DNA from: Triticum aestivum
Lineage: Eukaryota > Streptophyta > Magnoliopsida > Poales > Poaceae
Length of the DNA stretch: 64,000 bases
Direction: 5' to 3'
Assembly: GCF_018294505.1 (NCBI RefSeq)
Contig: NC_057797.1
Location: forward strand, 125,183,116-125,247,115
Below are positions 44,001 through 54,346 of the stretch, in pieces. The position numbers were made by a program, and so were the translations under genes. Every line of letters begins with the position of its first letter. The first letter of the stretch is position 1. The notes beneath the pieces were generated by a model that was not told where the DNA came from, searched no databases, and was given only the letters and a program-made list of their open reading frames with translations.

Positions 44001-45377
44001 AAGAACTCACACGCATATCATGCACATATTAATCATGGCAAAAATGACAAAAGTGCTAAACGGAGTAACATATCTGACAAATAACTCAAGTAGCCCTCTT
44101 CTAACAGCATTTCGGGCATCAAGATGAGCTCAAATGAAAATGTTGCAATGGAACGAAATGATGTACTCTCTGAGATGAACAATTTGATATGCTATATGCC
44201 CAAATCGGAGCTACGGATGCAAAGTTACGGAGCCGCGAACAGGAGCATATGGATCAAGAATTCTAGGACTTAGACGAAATTTACCCCTAGGCTTTCACTG
44301 TTCACCGGATCCGGGTCTGGGCACGGATATCGAGGCACGCCGGAGACTTCGCCGGAACAGAGGAGCGCGGTGGCCGGAGCGAAGGCCGGCGATGAGGGGA
44401 GGGCGGTGGAGTGCGGCGGCCGGGGCGAAGGCGCGGGGCGGCGCGGGCGAGGGCAATGGCGCGGGTGGACGGGGCGGCGGACGCAGTGGCAGCCGCGACG
44501 GTGGCCGGTGGCGGGCGGAGCCGGCGCGGTGGCAGAGCGGGGCGGCGGGCGTCGGTGCAGGGAGGACGAAGGCGGCGGCGCGAGGAGATGGGCCCGCGCG
44601 GGCCGGCCTCGGGCCCCGCGGGCCGCGACGGAGAGAGAGAGCTGGCCGGGTGAGCTGGCGGCACCCGATTGGCCTGGAGCGACGGCGGGGATGACGTGGC
44701 GGGCTCCTATAGGCCGGAGTGAGGTGGCGGCGGGAGGTGGACACGTCCGACGCGGCGTGGACACGTCCGACGCGCGGAGCTGCAGTTTTTTTTAGGGTTT
44801 CGGGGAGGAAGAAGATTCGAAAATGGAGGGGTGTATATATAGGCATAGAGGGAGCTAGGAGAGTCCAAATGAGGTGCGGTTTTCGGCCACGCGATCGTGA
44901 TCGAACGCTCTAGGACATGGAGCAGAGTTAGGTGGGTTTTTGGGCCAAAATGGAGGGGTGTTGGGCTGCAACACACACGAGGCCTTTTCGGTCCCTCGGT
45001 TAACCGTTGGAGTATCAAACGAAGTCCAAATGGTACGAAACTTGACAGGCGGTCTACCGGTAGTAAACCAAGGCCGCTTGGCAAGTCTCGGTCCAATCCG
45101 GAAATGTTTAATCCCCACACACAAAAGAAAGCTAGAAATGACCACCGGAGGAGAACGAAGCGCCAGAATGCAAAACGGACAACGGGGAAAAAGCTTGAAT
45201 GCATGAGACGAACACGTATGCAAATGCAATGCACATGATGACATGATATGAGATGCATGATAATGATAACAACACACGGAGACAAAGAAACCGAACCCAA
45301 GGAAATAAATATAACTTAACGCCGGAAACGGCAAGAGTTGGAGTACAAATAGGGAAAGTTACGTCCGGGGTGTTACA
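41088..45377 (-). mobile_element. 5' LTR of the chromovirus (4290 bp)
   Basis: On the + strand it runs TGTAACACCCTCG to GGGGTGTTACA, with perfect 10-bp terminal inverted repeats. It differs from the left LTR by scattered substitutions plus indels in the GC-rich block at about 44370-44800. Confidence 0.94.
44834..44842 (-). promoter_or_regulatory. TATA box of the chromovirus 5' LTR
   Basis: TATATATAG on the + strand, reading CCTATATATACAC on the - strand. It is in the same relative place as 35176-35185 in the 3' LTR. It probably starts the element transcript leftwards. Confidence 0.55.
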
Positions 45378-45382
45378 GGGAC
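45378..45382. repeat. Target-site duplication GGGAC, right copy
   Basis: Second copy of the 5-bp duplication, followed by the resumed repeat unit (TGCCAACTCCTGCC). Confidence 0.95.
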
Positions 45383-46989
45383 TGCCAACTCCTGCCTCCC
45401 GTGGCCGGCTGTGCTGCCGCATAGGCCGCACCGCACCGCCCCACCCTACTCCATTGCTGGCCAGGCCATTCCTCTACTCAAACACACCTCATGTTATTTT
45501 CCGGCGATGGCAACCGGACAAGTAAACCCTCGTACTCCCCATCACGTGGGAAACCACTGCCGAGTATTCCACAGCTCCATTCGTTCCCTTCCTAGGGTGC
45601 CTCGCCGTCGTCCACCGCCCTGGTTCTCTCGGCGCGCCGTGGTCAATGTGGTCAACGAACAACATCCATCTGACGAGGACTGTACGTGGAGAGGCTGACA
45701 GCTGGGTGCACGGCCGCACACAAGGAAATGCCTTCTTATTACGCGCAAAATAATGATTCCTCCACCTAACATCTGGGGCCCACCGGAAGGGCCTCTTTAT
45801 TCACGAAAAAACGTTCCCTCCCGCTGACAGGTATCGGACCCACCAGCTATATCTTCGCACGCAAGGAAGTGCCTCCTTATTACAAAAAAATGAATACCCC
45901 CCTACTAGCTGGGACCCAGCATAGTGGGAGGCTGACATGTGGGCCTACTAAGTTGACGGCGATGGAGGGCTTTGTCAACTTAGTCAATATGAACGATTCT
46001 AGCTCCAGGACCATACAATGTCCATCCAACGGCCGTAGTGCTTCTTCAACCTCTGGTCTTCTTGCATCAGCCACCCAAAGCAGCGTCGGTCGTGCCGCCT
46101 GCTCCTGCCTCCCTTGGCCAGCTATGCTGCCGCGGAGGCCTCACCGCCCCCTACTACTCCCACTGCTAGCCAGGCCTTGCAGCAACGGCAGCCTCACACC
46201 GCAGCCGAACCAGTGAACCCTCGTACTCCTCTCCACGTGGGCATCCACTGTCGTGTCTTCCCCGGCTCCGCGTCGTCCCCTTCCTAGGCCTCGCCATCGT
46301 CCATCGCCTTGGTGCTCTCGGCGCGGCATGGTCAATGTGGTCAACGAACGACTTCCATCAAAAGAGTGCTGTAAATGGAGAGGCTGACAGCTGGGTCCAT
46401 GGCCGCAGCAAGGAAGTGCCTCCTTATTACGCGGAAAATAATGATTCTTCGACCTGATAACAGGGACCCACCAGACGGGCCACCATATTTCACGAAAAGA
46501 AACGTTTCCCCCTGACTGCTGGGACCCACCAGCTATATATTCGCACGCAAGGAAGTGCATCCATATTACAGGCAAAAAATGATTCGCCCCCTGACTGTTG
46601 GGACCCACCAGCTACATCTTCGCACGGATGGAAGTGCCTGACAGTGGGGACCCACCTGGTCGAAGCGTATGTAGCATTGTCATTCTGGTCGCGAACGTGT
46701 ACGTATATACTGGTCGATGTAGAGGCAGCACACATGTCGTAGTACAGGCACGCACGTAGCATGTACATGTACGTACAGCGGCCAGGGTGCAATAAAGAAA
46801 ATACGACCACATACGTACATACGGGCGGGGTCTCGAACGCCTACTCGCACATACGTACGGCTAGGGCTCGTGTACATGGCTGGGTCAGAACGGAGAAACT
46901 GCGTCGTCATCGTGTTCATGGGGAGGCAACCGGCTGGGTCGGAACGGAATGCGTCGTCGTGTTCATCGGGAGCCAACCGGCTTCGACGG

Positions 46990-47275
46990 AACAGCCAATG
47001 GAAACGAGGCCTGGCATACCACAGAACGGAGGAAACGGCCTTGTGTTTGACCGGCCATGGTCGAAACGGGATCCTGTTCATCGGGAGGGGTCTGGCGTAC
47101 CGCAAAACGGAGGAAACGGACCTCCTACGGTGGAAACAGGGTACTGTTGATCGGGAGGGGTGTGGTGTACCGTAAAACGGAGGAAACAGACTTGTGTTGG
47201 AGCACTACGGTCAAAAGGGGGGGTCCTATTCATCGGGAGGGGTGTGGCGTACCGCAAAACGAGACTCCACGGAAT
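46990..47275. repeat. Subterminal repeats with a GGGAGGGGT...CCGCAAAACGGAGGAAACGG motif
   Basis: CATCGGGAGGGGT/GATCGGGAGGGGT followed by GTACCGCAAAACGGAGGAAAC recurs at about 47075, 47150 and 47235, with a diverged CACAGAACGGAGGAAACG near 47022. Spacing is about 75-85 bp. Confidence 0.7.
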
Positions 47276-47690
47276 ACTGTTCATCTCCACCATCGACTAC
47301 CTCCACGGGCTATTGTTCATCCACCGTCGACCTCCTCCAGCCTCCACCAGCGACTGTTCATCCACGAGCTCCTGTTCATCCAGCCTCCACCGCGCGCTCC
47401 TCCACCTGCTACTGTTCAACCAGCCCTCTCCACGGGGTCCTGTTCAACCACCCCTCCACGCGCTACTGTTCATCCAGCCCTCCACCGGCTACTGTTCAAC
47501 CAGCCCTCCACGGGGTCGTCCTGTTCATCCAGCCCTCCACGGGGTCTTGTTCATCCACCGGCTCGATCGATCGGGGTACTGTTCATCCAGCGGCAATGGC
47601 ATCTACTACCATGGGGTCCTGTTCATCCAACCCCCACCTGGAACTGTTCATCCAACCCCCCCAACAATGCTCACTGTTCATCAAGGGAAG
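47276..47690. repeat. CTGTTCATCC minisatellite of the CACTA subterminal region
   Basis: About fourteen copies of TGTTCATCCA or TGTTCAACCA in roughly 410 bp, at spacings of about 18-44 bp, often followed by GCCCTCCAC. All three + frames stay open here (47057-47791, 47160-47717, 47194-47721), which reflects the repeat and not coding. Confidence 0.85.
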
Positions 47691-48067
47691 GAGGCAGCAG
47701 TGTTCGATCAGCTTTAGTTAGCCGCAGTAGTGAAGGAATCACTCGGCTTCAGTTAACAGCAAGCGATCGATCGAGCGCTTGGGTTCAGTAACGCGTAGCC
47801 TGCTTGCAATCGCTCGGTTAGAGACCAACGCCTTGCACCCACGCGCGTACGTGTACGAGAGAAACGCACATCGCTCAGCCCCCGACCACCCACCGTAACC
47901 GGGAACTCCCAGATATTTTCCTCACCCTCGCTTCTACCATGGTTTTTTCCGTCATGGACGGCCCAAAGAATGTCCTGCAGCTCGCCCAGGACAAAGAGTG
48001 TCATAAGCATGATAGAAAAAAATTCGTTCGGCCCAAACTATCACGGATGTGTCTTTTTTTCATAGTG

Positions 48068-50387
48068 TATTGATCTAGAACATAGATATGCAAATACTAT
48101 AGTACTAAGTTCATGATAAATTAAAGTTCAATTAATAAAATTACTTAAGAACTCCCACTTAGATAGACATCCCTCTAGTCATCTAAATGATCACATGATC
48201 CATATCAACTAAACCATGTCCGATCATGATGTGAGACAGAGTAGTTTTTAATGGTGAACATCACTATGTTGATCATATATAGTATATGATTCATGCTCGA
48301 CCTTTCGGTCTCAGTGTTCCGAGGTCATATCTGCATATGCTAGGCTCATCAAGTTTAACCTGAGTATTATGCACATGCAAAACTGGCTTGCACCCGTTGT
48401 ATGTGAACTTAGAGCTTATCACACCCAATCATCACGTAGTGTCTCGGCACGACGAACTGTAGAAATGGTGCATACTCAGGGAGAACACTTGTACCTTGAA
48501 ATTTAGTGAGGGATCATCTTATAATGCTACCGTCGTACTAAGCAAAATAAGATGCATAAAGGATAAACATCACATGCAATCAAAATAACTGATATGATAT
48601 GGCCATCATCATCTTGTGCCTTTGATCTCCATCCCCAAAGCACCATCATGATCACCATCGTCACCGGCTTGACACCTTGATATCCATCGTAGCATCGTTG
48701 TCGTCTCGCCAACTATTGCATCTATGACTATTGCTACCGCTTAGTGATAAAGTAAAGTAATTACATGGCGATTGCATTTCATACAATAAAGCGACAACCA
48801 TATGGCTCCTGCTTGTTGCCGATAACTTTTACAAAACATGATCATCCCATACAACAATTTATATGTCGTCATGTCTTGACCATATCACATCACAACATGC
48901 CATGCAAAAACAAGTTAGACGTCCTCTACTTTGTTGTTGCAAGTTTTACGTGGCTGCTACGGGCTTCTAGCAAGAACGTTCTTACCTACGCATCAAAACC
49001 ACAACGATTTTTCGTCAAGTGTGTTGTTTTAACCTTCAACAAGGACCGGGCGTAGTCAAACTCGATTCAACTAAAGCTGGAGAAATAGACACCCACTAGC
49101 CACATGTGTGCGAAGCACGTCGGTAGAACCAGTCTCCTGAAAGCGGTCATGTAATGTCGGTCTGGGCCGCTTCATCCAACAATACCGCCGAATCAAAGTA
49201 AGACATTGCCGGTAATCAGTATGACTATTATCGCCCACAACTTTTGCGTTCTACTCATGCATATAACATCTACGCATAGACCTGGCTCTGATACCACTGT
49301 TGGGGAACGTAGTATTGCAAAAGTTTTGCCTACGATCATGCAAGATCTATCTAGGAGATGCATAGAAATGAGAGGGGAGAGTGTGTCTACGTACCGTCGT
49401 AGACCGAAAGCGGAAGCGTTTAATAACATGGTTGATGTAGTTGAACATCTTCGCGATCCAACTGATCCAAGTACCGAATGCACGGCACCTCTGTGATCAG
49501 CACACGTTCATCTCGATGATGTCCCTCGATCTATTGATCCAGTTGAGGCCGAGGGAGAGTTTCGTCAGCATGACGGCGTGGTGACGGTGATGATGTAGTT
49601 ACCGACGTAGGGTGTCGCCCCCTTTCCCTTGTCCAATTAACATTGCAAGGGGGGGCCTACCCTGGCTACCCTCCTCTCTCTCCAATAAGGCCCATGGTGG
49701 CCCATTAGTTCCCCCGGGGGGTTCCGGTAACCCCTCCGACACTCCGTTTTTACCCGAAACTATCCGGAACACTTTTGGTGTCCGAATAACATGGTCCAAT
49801 ATATCAATCTTTATGTCTCAGCCACTTCGAGACTCCTCATCATGTCCGTGATCTCATCCTAGACTCTGAACAAACTTCGGTACATCAGAACACATAACTC
49901 ATAATACAAACCGTCATCGAACGTTAAGCGTGCGGACCCTACGGGTTCGAGAACTATGTAGACATGACCGACACAGCTCCGATCAATAACCAATAGCGGA
50001 ACCTGGATGCTCATATTGGCTCCTACATATTCTACGAAGATCTTTATCGGTCAAACCGCATAACAACATACGTTGTTCCCTTTGTCATCGGTATGTTGCT
50101 TGCCCCAGATTTGATCGTCAGTATCATCATACCTAGTTCAATCTCGTCACCGTCAAGTCTTTTTACTCGTTCCGTAATGCATCATCCCATGGCTAACTCA
50201 TTAGACACATTGCTTGCAAGGCTCATAGTGATGTTCATTACCGAGAGGGCCCAGAGATACCTCTCTGATACACGGAGTGACAAATCCTAATCTAGATCTA
50301 TGCCAACTCAACAAACACCATCGGAGACACCTGTAGAGCATCTTTATAATCACCCAGTTACGTTGTGATGTTTGATAGCACACAAGG
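48068..50387 (-). mobile_element. Copia (BARE/Angela-like) fragment: 5' LTR and leader only
   Basis: 48068-49297 is leader, matching 13900-14559 plus 24684-25238. It joins the CACTA terminus exactly where gag would come next. The primer-binding site at 49284-49296 reads TGGTATCAGAGCC on the - strand, a perfect tRNA-iMet match. 49298-50387 is the 5' LTR, starting TGTTGGGGAACG in + coordinates. It has an internal deletion in its GC-rich part (near 49620) and is cut at 50387 where the Tat-like LTR begins. No gag or pol remains on this side. Confidence 0.88.
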
Positions 50388-50670
50388 TGTCGTGGAATTG
50401 TCACGGCAGTTGTCCTAGTGTGAGGACTTAGTCGTGAGGCCAATGCATCTATGCGGTAGCTTGAGAGGGGTTGAGCGGAATCAAGAGACGCAACACAAGA
50501 CAAGGATTTAGACAGCTTCGGGCCCCGGGAAACATCATCCGGTAACAACCCTACATGTTGTTTTGTGGCTAGGTCTCATTATCATCACGAGGGAGTCGCC
50601 GTAAACCAGCTCTTCCAGTTATGCCTAACCCTTAAGATTATTCCCCCCTCCTTGGGGTGCCCCGCCCCTC

Positions 50671-50680
50671 CTTATATATG
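50671..50680 (-). promoter_or_regulatory. TATA box of the second Tat-like LTR
   Basis: The - strand reads CATATATAAGGAGGGG, about 285 bp from the LTR's 3' end. Confidence 0.55.
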
Positions 50681-50804
50681 TTGAAGGGGTGGGTTACATG
50701 TAGAGTCCAACTCGGATAAGACTTAAACTATTCTAACTTCTCTTCATGGGCTTCTTAATGTCTTGGGCTTCATAACATCTCGGGCTTCAAAACCCCAGAC
50801 GACT

Positions 50805-51120
50805 CTATCTGCCGGTTTATGACTGTCAACCAGTTATCACTATCTGCCGGGTTATGACTGTCTGCCAGTTTATGATGGTCTGTCGTTTTATGATGGTCTG
50901 CCGGGTTAGGACTTCCTGCCGGTTTATGATTGTCTGCCAGTTTATGATGGTCTGCTGGTTTATGATGGTCTGCCAGGTTATGTATTAACACTTGTCGGGT
51001 TATCATCTGACTTAACACCTGCCGGGTTATCATCTAGCTTAACACCTGCTGAGTTATCATCTGACTTAACACCTGCCGGGTTACCAAGGCCCAGCCGGGT
51101 TATAACTCTGGCTGGGTCAT
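50805..51120. repeat. ~21-bp repeats in the U3 of the Tat-like LTR
   Basis: TGATGGTCTGCCGGTTTA-type units repeat with a period near 21 bp from about 50810 to 50985. They are followed by four ~28-bp units of ACTTAACACCTGCCGGGTTATC type to about 51075. On the - strand they lie upstream of the TATA box. The open frame 51033-50770 is a product of the 21-bp (7-codon) period. Confidence 0.75.
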
Positions 51121-51766
51121 ACCGCGGGGTATATCCCCGACATTAGCCCTCGGTTTAATTTGGATTTATCCATGTTAAACTGGTCCTGAGCATCCTTAAA
51201 TCCTTGTCATTTCCTTCTTCTAGAAAATCCGGATCAACAGGCCAGCTTCATAATCAATCTGATCTTCAACCAGTTTAAGGATATAGAACTTGCCGGTTTA
51301 TCATTGCCAAAATTGCCGGTTTATAAAAATTGATGGCACCGGGTTATAATTGTAGTTTAACATCAAGCTTGGAAATATACCTTTTATATGGCTACCCCAA
51401 GTCTTAAGAAGGTAACATAGTAACAGCTTAAGAATTGCTTCAATATGAATGTCACAAGCTTGAAGAAATCCAGGTTGTTCATCTCAATCACTAGTCAGAA
51501 CTGAGTATTCCACATATGTAGCCCCCAAGTGTCGGGTTGTCATGCTTGCAGCAACCTGGGACTTGTAATTGCCTGATGTTCATAAAAAATTCAACCAGTG
51601 TAGCCCCCAAGGGCCGGGTCATTATGCAAATAATGAGCAGGGACTTTGAAAATATGATCATGTAGACTTTAACAGCAACATGTAGCCTCCAAGGGCCGGC
51701 TTAGTAAGATAACACTGAGCTAGGACTTTATAAATACTTCCTTGAAAATAACATCATATGATGTAA

Positions 51767-51839
51767 CTCCCATCATGGGGCTTGAACCCACGTCCACAAG
51801 GTTAAGAGCTTTGTGCTTTACCAACTTAGGAGTGGACCC
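51767..51839 (-). pseudogene. tRNA-Lys(CUU)-like sequence, probably a tRNA pseudogene
   Basis: The 73-nt - strand sequence has the length and layout of tRNA-Lys. The D-arm region reads CTAAGTTGGTAAAGC. The anticodon arm is CAAAG-CTCTTAA-CCTTG with anticodon CTT at positions 34-36. The T arm is GTGGG-TTCAAGC-CCCAT, giving a good B box (GGTTCAAGCC). Compared from memory with plant tRNA-Lys(CUU), about 54 of the last 63 positions agree. The 5' acceptor strand (GGGTCCA) does not pair with the 3' side (GATGGGA), and the anticodon stem has an A-C mismatch, so a functional tRNA is unlikely. It lies inside the retrotransposon's non-coding region on the element's sense strand. Confidence 0.65.
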
Positions 51840-52357
51840 TTCAATATAATGGATTTAGACTTGTGTACCTTGAATTGTTGACAGGAGCAATTGGTAGCCC
51901 CAAGGGCCGGCTCATTATGATGTGATGAGTCGGGTCTTCAATAAGGCTTAGTAAAAATGACTTTGCATTAGCCCCCAAGTGTCATGGTGCATGCTTGCAG
52001 TGACATGAGACTTGGATATGTGATGTGATCTCAACTTGAATAATGTAGCCCCCAAGTGCTGGGTCGTAAGCCTGCAGCGACTCTGGACTATTCCTTCCAT
52101 TATAGAATGAATCATATCTATTGATAAAATAATAGTCATTGCGCTAAAGCGACTTTGAAAACCTCAATCATAATATTGGTTATTGATAACCATAAAAAAA
52201 TCCAGCCATGTTGGCTATTTAAAGATTTGAATAATATAACCTGGTTTGAAAACCGATTCCTGCCATATAAAATGGTATATCCGTGCCCATATGATACATG
52301 CTATGATGATGTAATGATGGTGCAATATATGATGATGTATGTGTATGACCAAGAGGG

Positions 52358-52570
52358 TTTAAGCTATAGTTCGGATACGACCAGAGCCCCCCAAGTAGTC
52401 ATAATTGTGGCATTGCGCCAATCAAGAGGTGTAGCTATGGTTCGAATACGACCAAGCCCCCAAGTGATTTCCCTGGTGGCCCTATTGCCTATCAAAAAGG
52501 TGTAGCTATGGTTCGAATACAACCAAGCCCCCAAGTGATTTCCCTGGTGGCCTTATGCCTATCAAGAGGT
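52358..52570. repeat. Three 71-bp tandem units
   Basis: AGCTATGGTTCGAATACGACC (first unit: AGCTATAGTTCGGATACGACC) starts at about 52362, 52433 and 52504. Each unit includes AAGCCCCCAAGTGATTTCCC or a variant. The last unit is interrupted or ends at the Copia LTR. Confidence 0.85.
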
Positions 52571-54346
52571 TGTTGGAAATATGCCCTAGAGGCAATAATA
52601 AATTGGTTATTATTATATTTCCTTGTTCATGATAATCGTTTATTATCCATGCTAGAATTGTATTGATAGGAAACTCACATACATGTGTGTATACATAGAC
52701 AACACCATGTCCCTAGTAAGCCTCTAGTTGACTAGCTCGTTGATCAATAGATGGTTACGGTTTCCTAACCATGGACATTGGATGTCGTTGATAACGGGAT
52801 CACATCATTAGGAGAATGATGTGATGGACAAGACCCAATCGTAAGCCTAGCACAAGATCATGTAGTTCGTATGCTAAAGCTTTTCTAATGTCAAGTATCA
52901 TTTCCTTAGACCATGAGATTGTGCAACTCCCGGATACCGTAGGAGTGCTTTGGGTGTGCCAAACGTCACAACGTAACTGGGTGGCTATAAAGGTACACTA
53001 CAGGTATCTCCGAAAGTGTCCGTTGGGTTGGCACGAATCGAGACTGGGATTTGTCACTCCGTGTAAACGGAGAGGTATCTCTGGGCCCACTCGGTAGGAC
53101 ATCATCATAATGTGCACAATTTGATCAAGGAGTTGATCACGGGATGATGTGTTACGGAACGAGTAAAGAGACTTGCCGGTAACGAGATTGAACAAGGTAT
53201 CGGGATACCGACAATCGAAACTCGGGCAAGTATCGTATCGCTAGACAAAGGGAATTGTATACGGAATTGATTAAGTCCTTGACAACGTGGTTCATCCGAT
53301 GAGATAATCGTGGAGCATGTGGGAGCCAACATGGGTATCCAGATCCCGCTGTTGGTTATTGACCGGAGAGTTGTCTCGGCCATGTCTTCATGACTTCCGA
53401 ACCCGTAGGGTCTACACACTTAAGGTTCGATGACGCTAGGGTTATAGGGAAAGTATGTATGCGGTTACCGAATGTTGTTCGGAGTCCCGGATGAGATCCC
53501 GGACGTCGCGAGGAGTTCCGGAATGGTCCTAAGGTAAAGATTAATATATAGGAAGTATGGTTTTGGCCATCGGAAGTGTTCCGGGCATCACCGGTAGTGT
53601 ACCGGGACCACCGGAGGGGTCCAGGGGTCCACCAGGTGGGGCCACCAGCCCCGGAGGCCTACATGGGCCAATAGTGGGAAGGGACCAGCCCCTAGGTGGG
53701 CTGGGGCGCCTCCCACCAAGGCCCAAGGCGCCTCCAAGAGGGGAAGGGGGCAAACCCTAGGGCAGATGGGCCCTAAGGCCCACCCCAGGTGCGCCTCCCC
53801 CTCTCCCCCTTGTGGCCGCCACCCAGATGGGATCTGGGGGCTGCCGCCACCCCTAGGGAGGGAACCCTAGGTGGGGGCGCAGCCCCTCCCCTCCCCCTAT
53901 ATATACTTGAGGTTTGGGGCTGCCCAACACATGTGATTTGCTCTCCTTGTTGGCGCAGCCCTACCCCTCTCCCTCCTCGTCTCTCGTAGTGCTTGGCGAA
54001 GCCCTGCTGGAGTCCCGTGCTCCTTCACCACCACCACGCCGTCGTGCTACTGCTGGATGGAGTCTTCCCCAACCTCTCCTTCTCCCCTTGCTGGATCAAG
54101 GCGTAGGAGACGTCACCGGGCTGTACATGTGTTGAACACGGAGGTGCCGTCCGTTCGGCACTAGGATCATCGGTGATTTGGATCACGACGAGTACAACTC
54201 CATCAACCCCATTCACTTGAACGCTTCCGCTTAGCGATCTACAAGGGTATGTAGATGCAATCTCCTTCCCCTCGTTGCAAGATTACTCCATAGATTGATC
54301 TTGGTGATGCGTAGAAAATTTTGAATTTCTGCTACGTTCCCCAACA
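52571..54346 (+). mobile_element. First LTR of the tandem Copia (1776 bp)
   Basis: Starts TGTTGGAAATATGCCC and ends TTCCCCAACA. A TATA box (CTATATATACTTG) lies at about 53898-53907. Small frames in the GC-rich part recur in the second LTR and are not genes. Confidence 0.92.

Larger units (their letters stand above)
31456..45377 (-). mobile_element. Complete Gypsy chromovirus (Tekay-like), 13.9 kb
   Basis: Two LTRs (31456-35717 and 41088-45377) flank a 5.4-kb internal region read on the - strand: primer-binding site, gag, protease, reverse transcriptase, RNase H, integrase and a C-terminal chromodomain. GGGAC duplicates flank it. The chromodomain plus long LTRs fit the Tekay/Del chromovirus clade. 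Element DNA is normally integrated by its integrase, guided by the chromodomain. Two frameshifts and a lost reverse transcriptase codon mean this copy is inactive. It interrupts a repeat unit of the CACTA-type region. Confidence 0.93.
45383..48067. mobile_element. Right end of a CACTA-type DNA transposon with subterminal repeats
   Basis: The right terminus at 48067 ends in TAGTG. On the - strand it reads CACTATGAAAAAAAGACACA, a CACTA terminal inverted repeat. The ~250 bp inside it match, from memory, a CACTA end that is very common in wheat. Inside lie repeated units: a ~550-bp unit present as 31296-31455 plus 45383-45770 and again as about 45935-46480; ACGTACAT-rich sequence near 46690-46860; and minisatellites up to 47700. 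Such repeats are where CACTA transposases bind. No transposase gene is seen, and the left terminus is not found in the window. 26966-31455 may belong to the same element. Confidence 0.7.
50388..51142 (-). mobile_element. 3' LTR of a second Tat-like Gypsy element (755 bp)
   Basis: On the - strand it starts TGTCGGGGATATACCCC, directly after a purine-rich tract, and ends AATTCCACGACA. A TATA box lies on the - strand at 50671-50680. Its left end abuts a Copia LTR cut mid-way, so it probably inserted there. The five bases CAAGG (50383-50387) would be the target duplication, with the partner outside the window. Confidence 0.75.
51143..52570 (-). mobile_element. 3' internal region of the Tat-like Gypsy element, repeat-rich and non-coding
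   Basis: 51143-51153 on the - strand reads CCGAGGGCTAA, the polypurine tract. The rest lacks a coding frame. It contains at least six TAGCCCCCAAG-type strings (near 51519, 51600, 51682, 51893, 51968 and 52046), each heading a ~75-95-bp degenerate unit, a tRNA-like sequence (51767-51839), and three 71-bp units at about 52358-52570. The element is cut at 52570 by the Copia at 52571. Confidence 0.6.

Noticed and set aside
50770..51033. His/Asp-rich 87-residue frame
   Set aside because: It is generated by a ~21-bp repeat whose period is seven codons. It lies in an LTR.
52432..52460. GGTTCGAATAC resembling a tRNA B box in the 71-bp units
   Set aside because: No A box, anticodon arm or paired stems surround it, unlike the sequence at 51767-51839.
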